In this document: positions 6,349 to 12,103 of the stretch, one piece after another
Layout of the letters: every line of letters begins with the position of its first letter
Position numbering within the stretch: the stretch's first letter is position 1
Assembly: GCA_051744345.1 (NCBI GenBank)
Contig: JBNJCW010000059.1
Coordinates: 1 to 12,103, forward strand
DNA length: 12,103 bases
DNA from: Halolacustris sp051744345
GTDB lineage: Bacteria > Actinomycetota > Humimicrobiia > Humimicrobiales > Humimicrobiaceae
Direction of reading: 5' to 3'
Notes under the pieces: generated by a model
What the model was told of the DNA's origin: nothing
Databases searched by the model: none
The model's input: the letters and a program-made list of their open reading frames with translations, nothing else
Made by a program: the position numbers and the translations under genes

Positions 6349-7740
6349 TTAAACACTGACAACTTCAATATCCGCAAATTTACAGAACAGCTCTATTTCC
6401 TTTACCCTGTCCCCGAAAATCATGCTGGCATGGTGGATGAATCCCTCTTCAATTATAGTGCGGTACAAACCGGCTAAATCCTTAACCCTGATCCACTTCC
6501 AGGATCCCCTCAGATTCCTGTCATCACGGTAAGCCTCGCCCTTGGCAATAAGCATCCTGAACCTGCCGTCAGTCTCCCCCAGCCTCGCCAGGGTAACTTC
6601 TCCTTCCTTTAGCTGGAACTCTGCAGTCCCAAAACTCTTTTCATACCCTATCTGCCGTCCCAGGATAGAATGCGAATTTAGAACCGGCTTGCATGAGCTG
6701 CACCTTAAGCTTGCAGGCGCATTGCCGCAATGCCAGGCCAGAAAGCTGTTTTCATCCTCCTGGTGCTGGATGGTCCAGTCAATAAAGTGAGGCACCGTTT
6801 TCTTAAATGAAGCAAGATACTGGACAAGCATGGTTAGTGCCCCGTGGATATCTACCTCACAGGCACACATTATTCCAGAATCGGTAAGCCTTCCCATTGC
6901 CAGGCAGGGAGATATGCCTATCTCCTCCTGCATGGAAGTCCAGCATTGTATGCCGTAGCCCGATATGTTTTCTGTTTGTGCATATTCCCTTAACAGGTAT
7001 TCCAGTTTGGCCATGGTGGAAATAGACTCCCCCTCAACAAGGGTACAATCATAATTTTTTCTAATTTCTCCAACGGTGCCTTCAATCTGCTTATCAGTTA
7101 TTTTGCCCAGATCAGCATTAACCTTAAGCAGGTTAAAGGGAATAATCCTGTGTCTGAATTTACTTATGAGGCTTATTTCATTTATTGCGCAGGTTTCAAA
7201 AGGAGCGGGCCTTGGGCCAATCATGCCAATTCTGGCACCTAAAAAATCATTATAGGTTAAAACCGCTTTACTGAATTCTGTAACCGCTTGAATAAACCCT
7301 TCTTCTTCGGGAAAATATATGCCCGCAAAATGAAATTTAATCTTCCTCCGGCTCAGCCCGGCAGCAGTAGAAATGGTTCCGCAAAAAGAATCAGACCTTC
7401 TGTTGCCGTCAGCAGTAAAAGGGCCTTCTTTTGTACCAAATAATAATATGGGGATATTATCAAATGCTTCAGCTATGGTTAGGTTAGGAAGTTCCTCCCC
7501 AAATGTCATGGTACCTATAATCAATCCCTTGATGTCCTTTTCCTTAAACAGCCTTACAGCCTTATATGCATCTTCCTGGAAAGTTATAAGGCCGCCGTCC
7601 GTTAAACTTTCATCCGGATATACAATTTCAATCCCTTCTATGCGCTCATTGATAGCTTTTATGGTACGTTTTCTCATATCAGCAGCCCAATCCCTGTCAA
7701 AGGGTGACCGGTGGGAAGGAACAAATCCAATCTTTAGCAT
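6349..7740 (-). CDS. L-fucose/L-arabinose isomerase-like protein
   Basis: I choose the ATG at 7740 (463 aa) over 7761: AAAGGA stands 8 nt upstream, and the protein then begins MLKIGFVPSHR, as the family does. The N-terminal half has the alternating strand/helix pattern of the FucI/AraA nucleotide-like domains (LIIGTMTFGEE about 73-83, ARIGMIGPRP about 169-178). The C-terminal half contains CACEVDIHGALTM (about 292-304), whose Glu and Asp are the likely metal ligands, then the downstream segment DENSFLAWHCGNAP (329-342) and the late pair H436-H437. The family interconverts aldoses and ketoses with Mn2+; the sugar used here cannot be told. It is 64 nt downstream of the URO-D-like gene and 46 nt ahead of the ROK gene, so it probably belongs to the same operon as the ABC transporter. 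Many homologues of this kind are uncharacterised. Confidence 0.82.
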   Translation of the reverse strand: MLKIGFVPSHRSPFDRDWAADMRKRTIKAINERIEGIEIVYPDESLTDGGLITFQEDAYKAVRLFKEKDIKGLIIGTMTFGEELPNLTIAEAFDNIPILLFGTKEGPFTADGNRRSDSFCGTISTAAGLSRRKIKFHFAGIYFPEEEGFIQAVTEFSKAVLTYNDFLGARIGMIGPRPAPFETCAINEISLISKFRHRIIPFNLLKVNADLGKITDKQIEGTVGEIRKNYDCTLVEGESISTMAKLEYLLREYAQTENISGYGIQCWTSMQEEIGISPCLAMGRLTDSGIMCACEVDIHGALTMLVQYLASFKKTVPHFIDWTIQHQEDENSFLAWHCGNAPASLRCSSCKPVLNSHSILGRQIGYEKSFGTAEFQLKEGEVTLARLGETDGRFRMLIAKGEAYRDDRNLRGSWKWIRVKDLAGLYRTIIEEGFIHHASMIFGDRVKEIELFCKFADIEVVSV

Positions 7741-7748
7741 TTTCTTTA

Positions 7749-7754
7749 TCCTTT
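7749..7754 (-). promoter_or_regulatory. ribosome binding site deciding the isomerase-like start
   Basis: AAAGGA on the minus strand lies 8 nt before the ATG at 7740. The upstream in-frame ATG at 7761 has only AT-rich sequence before it, so the shorter protein is preferred. Confidence 0.65.
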
Positions 7755-7804
7755 CTATCATTATAACTTAACTAAATACCTTAAACCACGCCCCATACAG
7801 ACGG

Positions 7805-8896
7805 TCAAACAGCAATAGGGTATTTCCCGTACTCTTCTACTGCGTTCCAGAAAGAAAAAAAGTTTTTCACCGGTGTATCAATTTGAACATGATGGCTCGG
7901 GGAGATAATAAAGCCCCCTCCGGGGCCCATAAACCTTATCCTCTCCCTTGCCTCCCTTTCAACCTCCCCGGCCGTAGCAAACGGCAGGGTTTCCTGAATA
8001 TCCATGGTTCCCCAAAAACTTATATTCTTGCCGTAGCGCCTCTTAAGGTAATAGGGGTCCATGCATTTAGGCTGTACGGGGTTTAATATATCCAGCCCAA
8101 TTTCAATCATTTCATCTATCACCGGATAGATATTCCCATCTGAGTGATAGGCTATTTTAAGGCCGGGGTTTACCTGCTTTAGCTCGGAATACAATTTAGC
8201 CATCCTTGGCTTTAGGTATTTCCGCCACATCCGGGGAGAGATGAGCATGCCCTTCTGGGAACCGATATCATCCCCTGTCCATATAATATCCACACCCATT
8301 TCTGCAAGTTTTTTGCCGGCATACTTATGGTAATTGAAGGGTATGTCTAAAATCCTATTAGCCAGCTCTTCATTGGATACAAGATCAATCATAAGCTTAT
8401 CCAAACCCCTGAGTGCCCAGGCTGCCTCAAATATGGTGCATACAATCACTCCCATAATAGGGTAATCTTTCCCGTAATCTTCTATCAGCCTTCTGGCTGG
8501 TTCATACCTTGATTTATCCGTCGGGTCAGGAGGGACATAGTCATAAACGGCATGGTCCTCTGACAGGGGATGGCTCCCTATCTCTGTATAGTGCCCAATC
8601 CCATGTTTTGTCCTGTACTCTACAACTTTCCACCCAATCTGCCACTGGTCAGTATAATCTTTTTCCAGGCTCTGATAATATGAGTTGGCAAAACCCTGGC
8701 TGGTAAGCAATATATCATTCCCTATCTTTACCTCCAGCTCATGTCCGGTACCGCCATGGGGATTAAATAATTCATCATCTATCCCAAAATGCTTCCTTAA
8801 CTTATCCGCAAACTCGGGGGTAAATGTTGACAGCCTTGGTACCCTGTCAGGCTCCCTGTGCTCCAGGGCCGTCAGCACCCTTTCCCTCGAGTTCAT
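7805..8896 (-). CDS. uroporphyrinogen-decarboxylase-superfamily protein lacking the zinc cysteines
   Basis: This encodes 363 residues. The start MNSRERVLTALEHREPDRVP is the standard opening of URO-D-superfamily proteins outside haem synthesis. The barrel features are clear: WTGDDIGSQKGMLISPRMW (about 206-224), H251-S-D253-G in the strand where corrinoid methyltransferases have His-x-Cys, LDILNPVQP (268-276), FWGTMDIQ (294-301) and GPGGGFIISPSHHVQ (324-338). Cys, needed for the MtaA-type zinc site, is replaced by D253 and M298. It is unlikely to be HemE: the HemE N-terminal active-site signature is absent and the context is sugar uptake. SD AGGA lies 8 nt before the ATG. The gene follows its paralogue by 21 nt. 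Function unknown; a small-molecule lyase or methyl-transfer role is possible. Confidence 0.87.
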   Translation of the reverse strand: MNSRERVLTALEHREPDRVPRLSTFTPEFADKLRKHFGIDDELFNPHGGTGHELEVKIGNDILLTSQGFANSYYQSLEKDYTDQWQIGWKVVEYRTKHGIGHYTEIGSHPLSEDHAVYDYVPPDPTDKSRYEPARRLIEDYGKDYPIMGVIVCTIFEAAWALRGLDKLMIDLVSNEELANRILDIPFNYHKYAGKKLAEMGVDIIWTGDDIGSQKGMLISPRMWRKYLKPRMAKLYSELKQVNPGLKIAYHSDGNIYPVIDEMIEIGLDILNPVQPKCMDPYYLKRRYGKNISFWGTMDIQETLPFATAGEVEREARERIRFMGPGGGFIISPSHHVQIDTPVKNFFSFWNAVEEYGKYPIAV

Positions 8897-8917
8897 TGCC
8901 GGTTTCCTGTCTTTCTA

Positions 8918-10066
8918 TCAGTATTTTCCATATTCTTCCAAAGCCTCCAACATTGCCATTATATTTTCAGGCGGTACCCCATCCTGGATATTATGCACGG
9001 CGCTGAATACAAAACCTCCGCCGCCAGCAAGATCATCTATCCTTTTTTTAACTTCCTCTTTAACTTCTCCGGGAGTTCCGCAGGGAAGGATATGCTGGGT
9101 ATCACAGCCTCCGCCCCAGAAAGTTATATATTTGCCAAATTCTTTTTTAAGGGAAGCTGTATCCATACCCGCAGCCGAAACCTGTACGGGATTAAATATA
9201 TCCACCCCTATATCGATTAAATCCGGGATAAGGTCCCTGGCCGCTCCACAGCAGTGATAGAAAACTTTTGCATCTGTCTTTGACTTTATTGCTTCTATCA
9301 GTCTCCTGTCCTTGGGCTTGATTAATTTACGGTAAACATCCGGAGAAATCATGGGCCCTGTTTGGGTGGACAGATCATTCCAATAGGCAAAAACCTGAAT
9401 CAGGCTGCCGATTTGTTCCAGGTACCTTGAGCAATTTTCAATATAGAGTTCTGTTATCTTTTCCATTATTTCATTTGCGAATTTCTCATCTTCGGCCAAA
9501 CTTGCCAGAAAAGGCTCCATTCCCATTATCCTGGAAGGCTGCTCAAAAATACCGCCGCCGAAGATTGCGGTGCCCACCAGTGCAAATTCAGTGTTTTTGT
9601 ACAAATTCACTGCTCTCTCTTTGAGGTTTAAAATATATTCTATGCTATCCGGTTCCGGCCACCTGTATTTTTTTAAGGCCTCCATGCTGGTTTCCCTGAT
9701 AGGAAAATCAACCCAATCAAAGTAATGGCCGTTTTTTTTAGGCATCCGCAGCTTTGAACCCCACCTGTCAAAAAAATAATAGTAATTATCTTCCTCAAGG
9801 ATTTCCTGCTCTTCAGCAGCCATGTAGGCGGTAGCAACCATGCGGACATCCGCCCCCAGCTTTTTCAACAATTCTTCGTCAATATAAGGGAGCTGCTGGA
9901 CATAGTCCAAAATCTTTATATCTTCAATTTCTAAATCAAGGTACTTTTTTAAATCAACATAAGCCTTTTTACATATGGAGGTTACAATGGTTGCCCCCAC
10001 ATCAAGAGGAACCCGGTCGGGCTCTTTGTGGTCTAATGCTGTTGTTAGGCGATTCCTGCTATCCAT
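8918..10066 (-). CDS. uroporphyrinogen-decarboxylase-superfamily protein with a methyltransferase-like zinc triad
   Basis: This encodes 382 residues and opens with MDSRNRLTTALDHKEPDRVP. It shares its overall layout with the downstream paralogue, but the two are clearly divergent. Key segments are FAYWNDLSTQTGPMISPDVY (226-245), FYHCCGAARDLIP (269-281), VDIFNPVQ (288-295), FWGGGCDTQ (316-324) and GGGGFVFSAVHNIQ (348-361). H271 with C273 (or C272) and C321 match the His-x-Cys...Cys zinc site known from MtaA/MtbA-type corrinoid methyltransferases, so a thiol or cobalamin methyl transfer is conceivable. No corrinoid-binding protein is present in the window. The start has GGTGA 7 nt upstream. The gene is 37 nt after the permease stop and 21 nt before the second URO-D gene, so it belongs to the transporter operon. 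HemE is unlikely. Confidence 0.87.
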   Translation of the reverse strand: MDSRNRLTTALDHKEPDRVPLDVGATIVTSICKKAYVDLKKYLDLEIEDIKILDYVQQLPYIDEELLKKLGADVRMVATAYMAAEEQEILEEDNYYYFFDRWGSKLRMPKKNGHYFDWVDFPIRETSMEALKKYRWPEPDSIEYILNLKERAVNLYKNTEFALVGTAIFGGGIFEQPSRIMGMEPFLASLAEDEKFANEIMEKITELYIENCSRYLEQIGSLIQVFAYWNDLSTQTGPMISPDVYRKLIKPKDRRLIEAIKSKTDAKVFYHCCGAARDLIPDLIDIGVDIFNPVQVSAAGMDTASLKKEFGKYITFWGGGCDTQHILPCGTPGEVKEEVKKRIDDLAGGGGFVFSAVHNIQDGVPPENIMAMLEALEEYGKY

Positions 10067-10103
10067 TAAATCATCACCAGGGAAATCAATACCAGCTTTA
10101 GCC

Positions 10104-11126
10104 TTAATCCTGTCCCCGCTTAAATAACCTCCGCATGCAGCCTGCTATTTTTTTACTAAGGTTAAGCTTTTTATTCATATACGCATATATAGTAAGGGAT
10201 AATACGATAACCACTCCGAAAATGAATTGTGTCCAGAAACCCGAAATTCCCGATATAATAATTCCACTTTCCAGGGAACCCATAATAATTGAACCTATAA
10301 AGGTTCCGAATATTGTTCCAACTCCTCCAAATACTGAAGTGCCCCCTATAAAAATAGAGGCCAGTGTTTTCATCAGGTAACCCTCTCCTGTCGATGGCCA
10401 GAAGTAGAGAACCTCAAGGCAAACCAGCGCACCTACAAATGCAGCAAATACTCCTACCTGCATGAAAACAATAGTTTTTACCCTTCCCACATTTACACCC
10501 ATCATACTTGCGCTGACATCATCGTCACCGGAATAAAGTACATGGGCACCAAATCTATGCCGGTTTAAAATAATTCCAAACATAACTGCAATAAAAAAGG
10601 CCCATAACGCCTGTGCAGGTATCAGGCCTCCCACCCTTCCTACAAGGATTTTATATAACATTGTTTCCTGGGTTCCTACCAGTGACAGCCCGATACCGCC
10701 GCAGGCTATAATGGTAAGGCCCCTCCACAAATACATCATACCTATGGTTACGATAAGTGAGGGTATACCTATTCTCACTATCAGAACACTGTTAATATAC
10801 CCTGCAATAACGCCTACAATCAGGCAACAGATAAAAGCCAGATATATATTTCCTGTCTGATTGAATATAGCTGAAAAAACCCAGGCACAGAATCCCATCA
10901 CCGAAGGAAAAGAAAGGTCTATTTCCCCCAGGATAATGACCATGGTCAGAGATACGGCAAGAATAGCAGCAAAGGGAATGGTTGACATGAATGAATAGTA
11001 AATACTATAGCTTAAAAAAACCCTGGGGTTGGCAATCGCAAATGCGGTAAACACAATAATTAAAACACCTAATATGCTTATCTGCAGTCTGGATTCATGC
11101 CATTTCCTTTTTATTATTTCCATCAT
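10104..11126 (-). CDS. RbsC/FrcC-type sugar ABC transporter permease
   Basis: This encodes 340 residues with about 9-10 hydrophobic segments and belongs to the ribose/galactose/xylose permease group (BPD_transp_2). The family motif after the second or third helix, usually 'G-G-I-D-L-S-V-G', reads GEIDLSFPSVMGF (67-79). The cytoplasmic coupling region 'RFGAHVLYSGDDDVSASMMG' gives the ATPase contact with the Ala/Gly-rich loop, and IGGTSVFGGVGTIFGTFIG is the usual C-terminal glycine-rich signature. The start is the first of two adjacent ATGs, with AAGGA about 10 nt upstream. It is preceded by the ATPase gene and a 46-nt hairpin, and followed by the URO-D pair. Substrate is not predictable; the neighbours suggest a pentose, deoxyhexose or galactose-related compound. 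No second permease is in the window. Confidence 0.93.
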   Translation of the reverse strand: MMEIIKRKWHESRLQISILGVLIIVFTAFAIANPRVFLSYSIYYSFMSTIPFAAILAVSLTMVIILGEIDLSFPSVMGFCAWVFSAIFNQTGNIYLAFICCLIVGVIAGYINSVLIVRIGIPSLIVTIGMMYLWRGLTIIACGGIGLSLVGTQETMLYKILVGRVGGLIPAQALWAFFIAVMFGIILNRHRFGAHVLYSGDDDVSASMMGVNVGRVKTIVFMQVGVFAAFVGALVCLEVLYFWPSTGEGYLMKTLASIFIGGTSVFGGVGTIFGTFIGSIIMGSLESGIIISGISGFWTQFIFGVVIVLSLTIYAYMNKKLNLSKKIAGCMRRLFKRGQD

Positions 11127-11207
11127 TTCTGCTTTTCCTTTTAAGTATTTGTTTTTATTTCTATGATATTTGCCAAAATACAGGACCTGTTAGCAGTAAC
11201 TCCTTTT

Positions 11208-11253
11208 AGAGGATTTGCCCTGGTGCCGGCAGCGGCACCAGCACAAATCCTCT
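11208..11253 (-). repeat. 46-nt near-perfect intercistronic hairpin
   Basis: AGAGGATTTG (11208-11217) pairs with CAAATCCTCT (11244-11253), and CTGGTGCCG (11220-11228) pairs with CGGCACCAG (11233-11241). This gives 19 base pairs with one 2x2 internal loop and a GCAG tetraloop. It occupies the 151-nt gap between the ATPase and permease genes, 24 nt after the ATPase stop. No U-run follows on either strand, so it is not a standard intrinsic terminator. It is more likely an mRNA-stabilising or processing element that lets the ATPase and permease be made in different amounts, or a mobile palindromic repeat. Confidence 0.8.
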
Positions 11254-11277
11254 TCATTCCCTAAATTCAGTTAATTT

Positions 11278-12066
11278 TTAGACTAATGCTCCGTGTTTTG
11301 CTACATGTTCGAGCTTACGCAGAAGCTCGTCCAGGGATATGTCTTTTTTGAGTATCTCGCCTACTACCGTTCCCCGGTCCAGGACTGCAAACCTGTCTGC
11401 AACAGGATAAACATGATAAATGCTGTGGGTTATGAATATACAGGATTTACCCTCGGCTTTTATTCTCCTGACGAAATCCAGTACTTTATTAGTTTCAGAA
11501 AGGGATAGATTATTGGTCGGTTCGTCTAAAATGATAAGCTTGGCATCAAAATAAAGTGCCCTTGCTATTGCTATCCCCTGTTTTTCACCTCCGGAAAGAC
11601 CCCGGACTCCCGAATCTGGACTGAGTCCCGACTGGGTTAACCCAATCATTTCCCTTAACAGCTTCATGGTATCTTCCCTTGATTTTCCTATTTTAATAAG
11701 CCCGGTTCTTCCATATGTCTCTTCCCTTCCCATAAAGAGATTCCGCCAGATGTTCTGTTTTTCTGCTAACGCCCTGTCCTGGTAAACCGTCTCGATACCC
11801 AGATTCCTTGCTTTATCTACAGAATGCCTCTTTAATTCTTTACCATTCCAGTATACTTTTCCATGGTTTTCCGTCTTAAGCACACCAGTAAGTATTTTGA
11901 TTAAAGTCGATTTACCGGCACCATTATCTCCTATCAAACCAACAATCTCGTTCTGGCCTACAGTGAAATTGACTTCCTTAAGCGCAGTAACTCCACCAAA
12001 ATGTTTATTTATGTTTACCATTTTTACCAATGGCTGGTTATTGGAAGGCATCAGTCTATCATTCAT
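11278..12066 (-). CDS. single-domain sugar ABC transporter ATP-binding protein (FrcA-like)
   Basis: This encodes 262 residues: one nucleotide-binding domain, unlike the roughly 500-residue double-domain RbsA/MglA, and like FrcA-type partners. All ATPase motifs are present: Walker A GDNGAGKST at 46-54, Q-loop Q96 in VYQDRALA, signature LSGGEKQ at 157-163, Walker B LIILDEP at 177-183, and the switch His H214 in FITHS. The signature has Glu-Lys where most of the family has Gly-x-Arg or Glu-Arg, a minor variant. The protein would dimerise on the cytoplasmic face of the RbsC-like permease encoded next. The start is ATG at 12066 with AAGGTAGG ending 6 nt before it. An alternative is M6. The substrate-binding protein is expected upstream of the window. 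Confidence 0.94.
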   Translation of the reverse strand: MNDRLMPSNNQPLVKMVNINKHFGGVTALKEVNFTVGQNEIVGLIGDNGAGKSTLIKILTGVLKTENHGKVYWNGKELKRHSVDKARNLGIETVYQDRALAEKQNIWRNLFMGREETYGRTGLIKIGKSREDTMKLLREMIGLTQSGLSPDSGVRGLSGGEKQGIAIARALYFDAKLIILDEPTNNLSLSETNKVLDFVRRIKAEGKSCIFITHSIYHVYPVADRFAVLDRGTVVGEILKKDISLDELLRKLEHVAKHGALV

Positions 12067-12073
12067 GGTTAAC

Positions 12074-12103
12074 CTACCTTATTCCCTGCTCTGCCAGTTC
12101 TGC
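12074..12103 (-). CDS. possible C-terminal end of the preceding operon gene
   Basis: The minus frame from the window edge reads AELAEQGIR and stops at TAG (12076-12074), overlapping the ribosome site of the ATPase gene. This arrangement is common for a tightly packed operon. All three frames stop within 35 nt, so the choice of frame rests only on protein-like composition and close spacing. A solute-binding protein would be the expected neighbour, but nothing in nine residues shows it. Confidence 0.25.
   Translation of the reverse strand, partial: AELAEQGIR

Noticed and set aside
8685..9257. 190-aa plus-strand ORF spanning the two URO-D genes
   Set aside because: Antisense to conserved ends of both URO-D proteins and the 21-nt gap; low-complexity Ser/Pro composition and no Shine-Dalgarno.
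7805..10066. HemE (true uroporphyrinogen decarboxylase)
   Set aside because: Both proteins lack the HemE N-terminal active-site signature, carry the EPDRVP opening of the non-haem branch, and sit in a sugar transport operon with no haem genes.

Overview
The window is a compact, single-strand block: every gene I can support lies on the minus strand, so transcription runs from high to low coordinates. Composition is moderately AT-rich, coding density is high, and most starts have Shine-Dalgarno sites. The gene set (RbsC/FrcA-type sugar ABC transporter, uroporphyrinogen-decarboxylase-like proteins, ROK regulator, MepA-type MATE pump) fits an anaerobic heterotrophic bacterium, perhaps clostridial or a deep uncultivated lineage. 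No taxonomic marker is present, so that assignment is only a guess.

In transcription order, the right half (12103 to 6349) is a probable sugar uptake and processing operon. It holds the last codons of an unknown upstream gene, a single-domain ABC ATPase, a 46-nt near-perfect hairpin, an RbsC-like permease, two divergent URO-D-superfamily proteins (382 and 363 aa), and an L-fucose/L-arabinose isomerase-like protein. The two URO-D paralogues differ at the metal site: one keeps a His-x-Cys...Cys triad like that of the corrinoid methyltransferases, and the other has His-x-Asp and no matching Cys. The operon is followed 46 nt later by a ROK-family repressor (6302-5091).

The middle section is a 270-nt gap with two palindromes, then galK (start revised to 4820) and galT, 11 nt apart. 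These are the Leloir-pathway kinase and uridylyltransferase; galE and a mutarotase are not in the window. GalK carries an unusual tail of about 40 residues, encoded over a region with a nested inverted repeat.

The left end has a 294-nt gap with a plausible promoter and a tiny reading frame. It is followed by a MATE-family efflux pump, a small two-helix membrane protein of unknown function 29 nt downstream, and a poorly resolved edge. That edge may contain a remnant reading frame and the N-terminus of another gene, possibly an FAD-dependent oxidoreductase.

Taken together, a sugar, or a modified or galactose-containing compound, would enter by the ABC system, be processed by the isomerase-like and URO-D-like proteins, and feed galactose to GalK and GalT under ROK control. 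The steps carried out by the URO-D pair and the isomerase homologue cannot be named from sequence and are the most interesting unknown here.
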